Positions 8,911-16,548 of a stretch of DNA of 64,000 nucleotides are shown piece by piece; the first letter of the stretch is position 1; each line of letters opens with the position of its first letter. The position numbers and the translations under genes are program-made. The DNA comes from Actinomadura litoris. GTDB lineage: Bacteria > Actinomycetota > Actinomycetes > Streptosporangiales > Streptosporangiaceae. The DNA is taken from NCBI RefSeq assembly GCF_009733595.1, contig NZ_WOFH01000003.1, positions 496,001-560,000 of the forward strand. Direction: 5' to 3'. The notes under the pieces were generated by a model that saw only the letters and a list, made by a program, of their open reading frames with translations, made no database searches and was not told the DNA's origin.

Positions 8911-9150
8911 CTGCGACGCGCCCTGGCGGAGACGCGCGATGCCCTCTTCTACGCTCTCCGACGTCTGCACACGCTCACCCGCTGCGTCGTCACGGGGTTC
9001 GAAACGCGCGACGACCGACACTTCCGCAGGTGCGCACGGCGCCGGTGGCGATCGCCTCGAACGGTTGCGTTCTTCGCGTGCCTCTATTACGCGATGATGC
9101 GGCCTGGCAAAGCGGACTCTCCGCGGCTGGGGCGGTCCACGCCCTGGTGA
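8911..9150 (+). pseudogene. Tyrosine recombinase (integrase) remnant
   Basis: An 80-codon stretch between in-frame stops (TGA at 8908 and 9148) with no start codon of its own. Its core, TVAFFACLYYAMMRPGKA, matches the box I region of actinobacterial phage-type integrases, where the Arg of the LRPxEA motif (here MMRPGKA) is a catalytic residue. The preceding piece (ALFYALRRLHTLTR) resembles the helix before it. The HxxR box, the nucleophilic Tyr and most of the N-terminal domain are missing, so it cannot be active. No further recognisable integrase sequence follows in 9151-9420, which holds no other gene that I can support. It sits beside the tRNA fragment, as integrase genes do. Confidence 0.6.
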
Positions 9151-9420
9151 GATGGGTGCGGAGCCCGTTCGCGCAGCCGCGCGACCCTGAGGAGGGCGAC
9201 CGGCAGACCGCCAACCGCGCCGAGCGCGATGCCCGTCCCGAGCGATCTCCGATCACGCCCACCAGCGGGGCCGGCCCTGAGCACGGTGACGGACGGGTCG
9301 GGTCGGCCGCCAGAGGTCAACCGCCAAGGCGAAGGTCGCCGTGCGAGTGCGTTGCCGTGAACCGGAGGCGGTCGCCTACTTCGACGGTGCCCTCGTCGCC
9401 GACGGGCTCCGATCGGCACA

Positions 9421-10350
9421 ATGCCCTATTATTTTGATATGGATTTGGAGGAATCTGATCGGCGGATCGCCGCTCTGCTGCCGCGCCCGGACCGCTCGGT
9501 CGTCGCTGTCGAACCGCCGGGTGACGGCGACGGGTACTGGGGCGGAGCGCCCAGCGCGGTCGAGAGCGAGGGGTGGATCTACCTGGCGTACCGGCTGCGC
9601 CGGCCCATCGGGAAGGGACGCGGCTACGCGGTGGTCGTCGCCCGCTCCGCCGATGGCGAGCGCTTCGAACCGCTCGTCATGATCGGCAAGGACGCCATGG
9701 AGGCTGAGTCCCTTGAGCGCCCCGCCCTCGTCCGGACCGCCGAGGGGACATGGCGGCTCTACCTGAGCTGTGCGACGCCGGGAACCAAGCACTGGCGCGT
9801 CGAGGTGCTCCAGTCCAGTACCCCGGACGGGTTCAGCCCAAGCGACCGGCGGGTCGTCCTGCCCGGGGACGAGAAGACGGGCGTGAAGGATCCGGTGATC
9901 GTCCAGCACGACGGCCGGTGGCATCTGTGGGCCTCGTGCCACCCGCTGGCCGACGCCGCCGAGGCCGACCAGATGACCACCGAGTACGCCACAAGCGCCG
10001 ACGGCCTGGAATGGACCTGGCACGGAACGGCTCTCAGCCCCCGGCCCGGCGGGTGGGACGCCCGGGGCGTGCGGGTCAGCGCGGTGCGCTTCACCCCCGA
10101 CGGGATCGTGGCGGCCTATGACGGCCGGGCCAGCGCGGCCGAGAACTTCGAGGAGCGCACCGGCTTCGCCGTCGGCGACGACCCCGCCGCGCTCTCGGCC
10201 ATCGGATCCGCCCCGTGGGCGTCCTCGCCCCACCACGGCGGCGGGTTGCGCTACCTGGAGGCCCTCCCCACCCAGGACGGCCGCCTCCGTCTGTTCTACG
10301 AGGTGACCCGCGCGGACGGAGCACACGAACTGCGTACCGAGTTGCGCTGA
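9421..10350 (+). CDS. Beta-propeller glycosidase-like protein (GH43/GH32 clan type)
   Basis: 309 residues with the repeating strand pattern of a five-bladed propeller: YWGGAPSAV, GWIYLAYRLRRP, VVVARSADGERF, RPALVRTAEGTWRLYLSC, VKDPVIVQHDGRWHLWASC and a C-terminal GGGLRYLEALPTQDGRLRLFYE. The acidic positions in VKDPVI and ESLERPAL are where clan members carry catalytic or structural Asp/Glu. No signal peptide, so it is probably cytoplasmic. The ATG at 9421 follows AT-rich sequence without a ribosome site; an ATG at 9439 is an alternative. It converges on the sulfotransferase, 14 bases apart. Substrate unknown; a role on a sulfated or modified glycan is possible given the neighbour. Confidence 0.6.
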   Translation: MPYYFDMDLEESDRRIAALLPRPDRSVVAVEPPGDGDGYWGGAPSAVESEGWIYLAYRLRRPIGKGRGYAVVVARSADGERFEPLVMIGKDAMEAESLERPALVRTAEGTWRLYLSCATPGTKHWRVEVLQSSTPDGFSPSDRRVVLPGDEKTGVKDPVIVQHDGRWHLWASCHPLADAAEADQMTTEYATSADGLEWTWHGTALSPRPGGWDARGVRVSAVRFTPDGIVAAYDGRASAAENFEERTGFAVGDDPAALSAIGSAPWASSPHHGGGLRYLEALPTQDGRLRLFYEVTRADGAHELRTELR

Positions 10351-10364
10351 GCGGCCCCGAGCCT

Positions 10365-11357
10365 TCAGCGCGAATGCGGACGGCCGTTGCGGGCTTGTCG
10401 CTGCCCGTCCGGCCGCGCGCCCACCCGCCCGCCGGAGGCCGCCTTCGGCTCCAGCCAGTCGCCGAAGTCCTCGCCGGTGACCTTCTCCAGCAGCTTGACG
10501 TCGGCTTCGAAGAGGGGGATGAGAGCCTCGCGCTGCTCCCAGGTCAGCGGCCGCCGGGCCGGGCCGTTGCGCTGCAGCGCGCGTTCCAGCGGCGTGGTGA
10601 CCCGGGTGGCCAGGTCGCCGGGCAGGACCGTGCCCGCCGCCACACCGGTCCGCAGCATCCACGACAGGACGCGATGGCGCGTCGTGCGGCCGGGATGCAC
10701 GGTGACGTTCTCCCGCGGCACCTCGGTGAGGACGCCCGGGTCGACGCCCAGGAACGAGCAGATGCGGTCCAGCGTCGGCGCCGGCCGCTCCAGCAGTTCG
10801 CGGTACCGGAAGACCAGGACCTGCTCCCGGGGGAACAACCCGTAGAGGTGCTCCAACTGCTCGCCGTACCGGCCCAGCCGGACGTAGTGCCAGAAGGCGG
10901 CCCAGCCCGCGTCGATCCGCCGGTCCTCCTCGCGGCAGGCGAGGACCACGTCGTCGATGGGCTCCAGCCCCGCCGACCACAGATGCGTCCAGTTGGAGTG
11001 GGCCCGCTCCACCGGGTCGCGCAGGACGGCGATCAGCCGGGCCTCGGGGATCAGGTCGTGGATGCGGCGTTGGGCGGCGCGGTCGTACAGGTAGAACGGG
11101 GTCGACTCTCCGCACAGCGCGCCGGGCGGGGCGTCCGCGAACAGCGCCTCGTACTCCGCCCTGCGCCAGACGTGCTCCCGGTAGGTCTGCGCGTCACCCG
11201 GCCCGCCCCGGTCCGGAGGAGGCGCGCCACCGGTCAGGAAGAACTTGGGCTCCTTCACCGCCGACAGGTGCAGCCCGGGGTGACCCGCCAGCGCCGCGTG
11301 CAGCGCGGTGGTCCCGGTCTTGGGAGCACCGATCACCAGGAAGTCCGGCAGCGGCAT
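10365..11357 (-). CDS. PAPS-dependent sulfotransferase
   Basis: 330 residues; the ATG at 11357 has AGGAGG 5 bases upstream. The 5'-phosphosulfate loop is IGAPKTGTTAL near the N-terminus and the 3'-phosphate binding segment is VLRDPVERAHSNW near residues 110-122. A FYLYDRAAQRRIHDLIPEA stretch lies between them, as in heparan-type and other bacterial sulfotransferases. The enzyme should transfer sulfate from PAPS to a hydroxyl or amine of a carbohydrate, lipid or small molecule. The last ~30 residues are an Arg/Gly-rich tail. Convergent with the propeller protein and within the probable island. Acceptor unknown. Confidence 0.85.
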   Translation of the reverse strand: MPLPDFLVIGAPKTGTTALHAALAGHPGLHLSAVKEPKFFLTGGAPPPDRGGPGDAQTYREHVWRRAEYEALFADAPPGALCGESTPFYLYDRAAQRRIHDLIPEARLIAVLRDPVERAHSNWTHLWSAGLEPIDDVVLACREEDRRIDAGWAAFWHYVRLGRYGEQLEHLYGLFPREQVLVFRYRELLERPAPTLDRICSFLGVDPGVLTEVPRENVTVHPGRTTRHRVLSWMLRTGVAAGTVLPGDLATRVTTPLERALQRNGPARRPLTWEQREALIPLFEADVKLLEKVTGEDFGDWLEPKAASGGRVGARPDGQRQARNGRPHSR

Positions 11358-11708
11358 CACGTCCTCCTAGTGCCACCTCGACATCAATAGAACTATAACT
11401 ACCAATTTAGTGGGAAACTAGTATCTCGGCCCTCCCTGAACCTGGATAACGACGCGCCCCGTCCCGCCCGAGCCGGTGAAGCTGCTCCGGGCGCATCTGG
11501 AGGCGGGCCCTGCCGGTCGGCTCTTCCGCAGGTGGACGTCCACGGCGGCGCAGTTGCAGAGCCCGCCGGCGAGCGAGCCCCACGGTCTGCGGGGCCTCGC
11601 CGCAGTGCAACCCGGGCGTCGCACGCCGATCAGGGCGGCGTGCCCCGGGTCGTCCTCCGGGAACATTTGTCCAAGACCGATGACCGGTGGCCCTTGCATA
11701 GTCCCGGT
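11358..11708. other. Intergenic region with a probable divergent promoter
   Basis: 351 bases between the sulfotransferase (minus) and the hydrolase (plus). The first 50 bases are unusually AT-rich; on the minus strand TATAGT (11397-11392) is a good -10 for the sulfotransferase. The remainder is GC-rich and has open frames on both strands, but none with a family signature or convincing start, so I leave it unassigned. A small lost gene is possible. Confidence 0.5.
11697..11702 (+). promoter_or_regulatory. Candidate -10 element for a leaderless hydrolase transcript
   Basis: CATAGT ends 6 bases before the ATG at 11709 and no ribosome site is present. That spacing is typical of leaderless actinobacterial messages, in which transcription starts at the start codon. 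Confidence 0.45.
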
Positions 11709-12533
11709 ATGAGTGAAGATGACGTCGGGCACGCGCATGGGATGCATGTGGTCCGCGACGGCCCGCGGGAGGCGCCGCCGCTGCTGCTCATCCACGGCTC
11801 GGGGGCCTCGGGCGCTTCGTGGGGGCCGATGGTTCCGGTGCTCGCCCGCCACCACCACCTCATCCGCGTCGACCTTCCAGGCTGCGGCAAATCGCCGCCC
11901 GCGCGGTCGTACGACGTCCCCGGGCAGGCGGGCCGGGTGGCGGCGCTGCTGGACGACCTCGGCCTTGGCCCCGTCCTCGCGGCCGGGCACTCCAGCGGCG
12001 GATACGTCGCCACGGCGCTCGCCGAGCGGCGTCCCGACCTGGTGAGGTCGCTCGCGCTGATCAGTACCGGCCCGAGCCTCGACGCGCTCCTGCCGCAGCC
12101 GTTGATCCTGCGAGCGCTGCTGGGCCCGCCGCTCGGCCGGCTCATCTGGTCGAGGCGTCCGGAAGCGTGGATCCGCAAAGGGATCATGGCGACGGCCGCT
12201 CGTCCCGTGGACGTCCCCGACGACCTGGTCGCCGAGGTCCAGGGGACCACCTACCGCGCGTTCCGGATGGTGATGCGCGAGAACACCGCCTACATCAACG
12301 AGCGGAGCGTCCCCGAGCGCCTCGCCGACCTGGAGGTCCCGGTGCTGGCGATCGTCGGCGCGGCCGACCCCCGCTGGGATCCGGAGTCGGCGCGGCGGTA
12401 CGAGGCGGTCCCGAACGTTCGGGTCGAGTCGCTGCCCGACGTCGGGCACCTGCCCATCATCGAAGTGCCGGAGGAGACCGGCGAACTGCTGCTGGCCTTC
12501 GCGGCGGCGGGCCGGGACACCCCGTCCCTGTGA
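11709..12533 (+). CDS. Alpha/beta hydrolase
   Basis: 274 residues. Family landmarks are all visible: oxyanion-hole LLLIHGSGASGASW, nucleophile elbow GHSSG (S95), acid Asp in VGAADPRWDP and catalytic His in DVGHLPII. A cap region of mixed helices lies between about residues 125 and 205. No signal peptide, so it is cytoplasmic. The frame is open further upstream, but the ATG at 11709 begins the conserved fold and has a -10 element just before it. The AraC gene starts 23 bases downstream with its own leaderless promoter. Substrate cannot be inferred; members include esterases, C-C hydrolases and lipases. Confidence 0.85.
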   Translation: MSEDDVGHAHGMHVVRDGPREAPPLLLIHGSGASGASWGPMVPVLARHHHLIRVDLPGCGKSPPARSYDVPGQAGRVAALLDDLGLGPVLAAGHSSGGYVATALAERRPDLVRSLALISTGPSLDALLPQPLILRALLGPPLGRLIWSRRPEAWIRKGIMATAARPVDVPDDLVAEVQGTTYRAFRMVMRENTAYINERSVPERLADLEVPVLAIVGAADPRWDPESARRYEAVPNVRVESLPDVGHLPIIEVPEETGELLLAFAAAGRDTPSL

Positions 12534-12544
12534 TCCTGGCGGCA

Positions 12545-12550
12545 TAGGCT
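12545..12550 (+). promoter_or_regulatory. Candidate -10 element for a leaderless AraC transcript
   Basis: TAGGCT ends 6 bases before the GTG at 12557. No Shine-Dalgarno sequence precedes the GTG, so a leaderless message is likely even though the hydrolase gene ends only 23 bases upstream. Confidence 0.4.
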
Positions 12551-12556
12551 GGTCCC

Positions 12557-13408
12557 GTGACACCGAACGGGGCGACCCCCGACTGGGCGCGGGTGGACAT
12601 CGCGGTCCCGCGCCCGGCGGGCCGGCTGCCGGGGGTGACCATGGCCGGGTTCGGTGCCCGCGCCCCGGAGCCCGTGGACATCGCCATGGTCCCGCACCCC
12701 TGCGTCACCGTGCTCGTCGACCTGGGCGAGGGCGGCGGCCTCGCTTACCACGCCCGCGGCCGGAGCGAGCGCGGCAGCATCGTCGTCGGGCTCCTCCCCG
12801 GCGAGTTCCGGGTGGCCGGGCGCGGGGAGGGCGAATACCTCCAGCTCAGGCTGGAGCCCGTCGCCGCGGCCGCGGTCTTCGGCGCGTCGACCGAGCTCGG
12901 TGGGACGATGGCGCCCCTCGAAGACCTCTGGGGCCGCGACGCCCGCCGAGCCGAGGACGGGCTGCGCGCCGCGACGTCCTGGGACGAACGGTTCGCGATC
13001 GCGGCGGAGCTCCTCGGACAACGGCTGGACGCCCGCTCACCGGTCGATCCGGAAGTCGCCCACACCTGGCGGCGGACGTCCACCAGCCGGGGACGCGTGC
13101 GCGTCGAGGACCTGGCAGGCGAGGTCGGCTGGAGCCGCAAGCGCCTCTGGTCCCGCTTCCGGTCCCAGCTCGGCATCACCCCCAAACGCGCCGCCCGGCT
13201 GGTGCGGTTCGACCACGCCGCCCACCTCCTCGCGGCGGGCCACACGCCCGCGAGCGCCGCGACCGAGAGCGGCTACGCCGACCAGTCCCACCTCAACCGC
13301 GAGGCCAGGACGTTCACGGGTCTCACGCCCAGCGCCGTAGCCGCCGCGCCATGGCTCGCGATCGACGACATCGCATGGCCCGCATCATCGGCACGACCAC
13401 CCGCGTGA
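12557..13408 (+). CDS. AraC-family transcriptional regulator
   Basis: 283 residues from a GTG. The C-terminal AraC domain (about residues 170-268) shows both HTH units: VRVEDLAGEVGWSRKRLWSRF and TPASAATESGYADQSHLNRE, the second ending in the usual FTGLTPSAV. The N-terminal ~150 residues form a beta-rich sensor of the kind found in regulators with a cupin-like domain (PHPCVTVLVDLGEGG, EYLQLRLEPVAA). Directly downstream of and probably functionally tied to the alpha/beta hydrolase; it may sense that enzyme's substrate. The last residues are a short Ala/Pro-rich tail. Confidence 0.85.
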   Translation: MTPNGATPDWARVDIAVPRPAGRLPGVTMAGFGARAPEPVDIAMVPHPCVTVLVDLGEGGGLAYHARGRSERGSIVVGLLPGEFRVAGRGEGEYLQLRLEPVAAAAVFGASTELGGTMAPLEDLWGRDARRAEDGLRAATSWDERFAIAAELLGQRLDARSPVDPEVAHTWRRTSTSRGRVRVEDLAGEVGWSRKRLWSRFRSQLGITPKRAARLVRFDHAAHLLAAGHTPASAATESGYADQSHLNREARTFTGLTPSAVAAAPWLAIDDIAWPASSARPPA

Positions 13409-14396
13409 ACCGCCCTGTCACCAGGCGCCTCGCAGAGCAGGACGACCCCCAACGATGACCTCGCCCAGGCCCTCCAGACGCCCCGCCGCCATCCCCTTCA
13501 AACCCGTCCTGCCGCTGTCGCGTTGTAGGTGCAAGCCACTGGAGTCGACCTGCACGGCTACAAAGTCCTCGTCGGCACCCGCCCCGTTAGCTAGTTAGCT
13601 TCCTGATGGAGAACGCTGGCAAGGTCCTCAGCCGTGCACAGCTACCGATTGGTCTGGGGCGAGGAACATCCTGACGACAACAAAAGTCTCAACGTCCACA
13701 TTCTGCGGTTTCGAAAGAACAGCACGTCGCCCAGGGGCAAGGCGAGTCGGGCCTCGACGGCGGGGATAAGGTTGACGAGCACATTGGCGCGGGCCGGACA
13801 GTCGTCGGGAGCGCCTCCGCCGGTATTCGACGGCATCGTCGAGCGCAGTCACGGCGGGTGCGTGCTGGACCGCGTCCAGTGTGGCCTGGTACGCGTCGAA
13901 CGACACGACACCGAGGCCGTTCGGTATCGGGGCGAGTGCGACCGGCCGGTCCTGATTCGGTCCGCCGGCGTGGCCCGCCCCCACACCGCGGCGGGCAGGT
14001 CCTGAATGGCGTCCCAGGGGTCATCGATATCGCCTGTGGACTTCCAGTTCTCATACCGCCTGATCCCGTGCCGGTGACGGAACGGGGTCTGTGATTACGT
14101 CGGCGACGCAATTTCGTTTCGGAGTCACGATACATGCTGGGCGTATGTCGCAAGGAGTCTGGCGGTTTTTTCGAGAAACTACATGGATGCTCGTCATATG
14201 AGCGACGCTCGCAGAGATCTTTTGTCGGCGACGCTGAATCGGTTTTTCTCCGTATATATGTCGAATCGTTCTTGTCATGCTTCCTGGTCAAGCGAACTAC
14301 CGAACTGGCACGATCCAGGCTTCCGTTTCTTTGGACGAGGTCCCGGTGTGCGAGATTTCACGGACCGGCCCACGGCTCATTGCTAGGATTGGTCGC
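13409..14396. other. Gene-poor stretch with decayed coding fragments
   Basis: Nearly 1 kb without an intact gene. Protein-like pieces occur on the minus strand in several frames (for example SFDAYQATLDAVQHAP near 13850-13900 and DPWDAIQDLPAAVWGRA near 14000), broken by stops and frame changes, which suggests one or more lost genes. The last ~300 bases before the CATRA module fall sharply in GC. I could not assign the fragments to a family. Fits an accessory region that has taken repeated insertions and deletions. Confidence 0.45.
14384..14389 (+). promoter_or_regulatory. Candidate -10 element for the CATRA module
   Basis: TAGGAT lies 7 bases before the ATG at 14397, with no ribosome site between them. 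This points to a leaderless message carrying the small CATRA protein and the overlapping CATRA-TIR gene. Confidence 0.5.
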
Positions 14397-14804
14397 ATGC
14401 GTTTGCCTGAAGCCGCATTCGATCTCTCCAACTCGGCGCCCCGCACGGCGGAGATCATTAAGGACGCTCTAACCGTTCTCGCCGACCTGCAGGGGTGGGA
14501 GCTCCCCCTCGAACGCTGGGAGCGGATCGAGGCTGTCACGATCCGCATGCAGGAGGCGTGCGCCGCCGGTGATGAGGAGGCGTTCTGGGGTGCGTCCGCC
14601 GACCTGGAGTCGATGGCGCCCAACCGCATCACGCGAATCGGGGACACCCCGGTGGTCCCGCCTCCCCCGCCGATCAGGGAACGCGCGAACCAGCTGATCC
14701 ATTCGCTCGGAGGGAAGACGGCTCGGACTTCGGACATCTTTGGCGCGGAACGGGCGGGCGAGGATGACGCTGGAGACACCGATGACCGCGTCGCGGATCG
14801 CTGA
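14397..14804 (+). CDS. CATRA-associated small protein
   Basis: 135 residues. From about residue 16 to 105 it follows the pattern I know for CATRA-associated small proteins: a helical segment (LTVLADLQGWELPLERWERI), a GDEEAFWGASADLESMAP block, then RITRIGDTPVVPPPPPIRER and a final NQLIHSLG helix. The C-terminal 30 residues are acidic and probably disordered. The ATG at 14397 is preceded by a leaderless-type -10; the open frame upstream of it is low in GC and unlike the protein. It overlaps the CATRA-TIR gene by 23 bases, so the two are translationally coupled. Role inferred: adaptor or regulator of a caspase/TPR/TIR conflict system; its biochemical activity is not known to me. Confidence 0.75.
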   Translation: MRLPEAAFDLSNSAPRTAEIIKDALTVLADLQGWELPLERWERIEAVTIRMQEACAAGDEEAFWGASADLESMAPNRITRIGDTPVVPPPPPIRERANQLIHSLGGKTARTSDIFGAERAGEDDAGDTDDRVADR

Positions 14805-16548
14805 ACAGGAGTTCGTCGTCCACCTCTTCGTACCGCTGGAGGGGCCGCACGCCGTCGAGTGTGAAAAATGGATTCGCACGCTATGGCGCGGTCTGCAGCG
14901 CAGGCTGGGGCCCGCGGAGCCGATTCCGGGAACGCACCTGCCGACCGACCTGCCCGCTGCGTTCGACGGGACGGGCCATGCCGTCGCCGCCTTCGAGGGG
15001 CCCGGGGAGAGGGTTCAGGCGATCGTCCGGCGGGAGCATGACGTGCTGAATCTCTCCTGCGCGTTCGCCTCGACGGAGAGGGCACAGAACGTCCGCGGCG
15101 CGGAGGGAGAAGAGCTTCCTTTTCCGCGTGGGTGGGCGGAATACGATCAATGGTGGGACGAACTCGCCGGTGATGTCCCTGATTCCTTGGTGGGCGTCGC
15201 ACGCCTGTATCTCGCCAAAGTACTCAGCCGCGATGCCGGTGAACCAAGTCCTCCAGCCGAACTCGCCAGGGTCATCCGTCCACTGCTTCCGTTCGCTACC
15301 GGCGACAGTGACTGGTGGCTCGATGCCCACCGCCGGTGCGACCGGCTGACCCTCTGGGAACCGTCCTCTCAGGACGACGAACGGATCGAACGCCGCATCG
15401 TCGTCGTGGCCCCCGATCATAAAGATCCACAACTGAGTGCCTGGGCGTGGTCGCGAGGCGACACGCGAACACCGCCCTTGGCGCGCTATCTCCTTCATGC
15501 CGCGAAGGCCCGCTACCTGCTCCGGGTGTACGACGCCGGCCGGCGGGTCCGCGAGCTTCACGAGCGCGCGGACAGGTCCACGCGCGACTCGGCGACGCCG
15601 GCGGAGCGGTTGCCCCGGCTGCGCGCGGATGAGGCCGAGCTGCTCGACGTGATCAGGAGGCTGGAGATCATGCGGCGGGGCGTCGGCATCGCCGCGGCCA
15701 ACATGACCGAGGTTCTCGGCGTAGACGGGGCCGGCCGCCTCTTCTCTGATGACCAGGCCCTGGCGACCTGGTTGGGAGAGCAGCTCAAGGACGACCTGGA
15801 GATCCTGGAGGCCGCGCGAAGCCACACGCGGCGGCTCTGTGAAGTCTTGAGCGCCGAGCCGCGGCCCCTGCCGCAGCCGGACGACCGCTCTCGGCAAGCC
15901 TCGCCCGGGGGCGGACGGGCGCAAGCCTCACCTGAAGGTGGGGCGGTCGTCGTGCGGTCCGAGCACGAGGAGCCCGATGTGGACGTCCGACGCAAAGTGT
16001 TCGTCGTGCACGGCCGCGACGAGACGGTGCGGGAGCGCATGTTCGACTTCCTGCGCGCCCTCAACCTCTGGCCTCTGGACTGGGAACGGCTGGTGGCGGC
16101 CACCGGAAGCACGGCGCCGTACCTCGGGGACGTCGTGCGGCGCGCTCCCGTCGACGCGCAGGCGGCCGTGGTGCTGATGACCCCGGACGACATCGTCCGG
16201 CTTCACCCCGACCTGCACGGTGAGCGGGAGCCCGGCCATGAGACCGAGCCGTCCGGGCAGGCGCGCCCCAATGTCCTGATCGAACTCGGCATGGTGCTCA
16301 TGGCCTATCCGGAACGGACGATCATCATTCATCTCGGCGACCTGCGTCCCATCGCCGATCTGGCCGGGCGCAACTACATCCGCCTCGACGGATCGCCCGC
16401 CGCCGCCGGCAAGCTCGTGGAACGGCTCAAAGTGGCCGGTTGCGCCGTCCTCGACGAGGGAGGCGACTGGCGGAACCCCGCGCGCTTCGCCGATCTGGAC
16501 GTCTACGGTCGCTCACCGGGTCCGGCGATCCGATCTAGACGGCCTTGA
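14782..16548 (+). CDS. CATRA-N protein fused to a C-terminal TIR-like effector domain
   Basis: 588 residues. The ATG at 14782 is chosen over 14764 because GGAG lies 6 bases upstream. Residues ~8-135 match the CATRA N-terminal domain (EQEFVVHLFVPLEGPHA, LPTDLPAAF, RREHDVLNLS). A helical middle part (~230-355) and a Pro/Gly/Ser-rich linker (~360-400) follow. Residues ~404-565 are a TIR-like domain of the CAP12/Pycsar type (PF10137): RKVFVVHGRDETVRERMF, ATGSTAPYLGDVV, VVLMTPDD, then ARPNVLIELGM with the Glu (E501) expected for NAD-cleaving TIRs. Likely role: sense a threat through CATRA-N and cleave NAD or make a nucleotide signal. Its 3' end overlaps the convergent TM-macro gene by 14 bases. 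Confidence 0.8.
   Translation: MTASRIAEQEFVVHLFVPLEGPHAVECEKWIRTLWRGLQRRLGPAEPIPGTHLPTDLPAAFDGTGHAVAAFEGPGERVQAIVRREHDVLNLSCAFASTERAQNVRGAEGEELPFPRGWAEYDQWWDELAGDVPDSLVGVARLYLAKVLSRDAGEPSPPAELARVIRPLLPFATGDSDWWLDAHRRCDRLTLWEPSSQDDERIERRIVVVAPDHKDPQLSAWAWSRGDTRTPPLARYLLHAAKARYLLRVYDAGRRVRELHERADRSTRDSATPAERLPRLRADEAELLDVIRRLEIMRRGVGIAAANMTEVLGVDGAGRLFSDDQALATWLGEQLKDDLEILEAARSHTRRLCEVLSAEPRPLPQPDDRSRQASPGGGRAQASPEGGAVVVRSEHEEPDVDVRRKVFVVHGRDETVRERMFDFLRALNLWPLDWERLVAATGSTAPYLGDVVRRAPVDAQAAVVLMTPDDIVRLHPDLHGEREPGHETEPSGQARPNVLIELGMVLMAYPERTIIIHLGDLRPIADLAGRNYIRLDGSPAAAGKLVERLKVAGCAVLDEGGDWRNPARFADLDVYGRSPGPAIRSRRP

Noticed and set aside
8727..9437. A 236-codon plus-strand frame containing PCGIRTRAHGS
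   Set aside because: That peptide is the well-known false translation of a tRNA 3' half read in reverse; the frame covers the tRNA fragment and integrase debris.
13628..13984. Possible antitoxin-like protein on the minus strand (SFDAYQATLDAVQ region)
   Set aside because: The resemblance to Phd/YefM-type antitoxins is only a vague pattern, the surrounding frame is broken, and no toxin partner is intact. Kept as debris only.
14740..14784. Earlier starts (14740, 14764) for the CATRA-TIR gene
   Set aside because: Neither has a properly spaced ribosome site; the ATG at 14782 has GGAG at 6 bases and begins the conserved domain.
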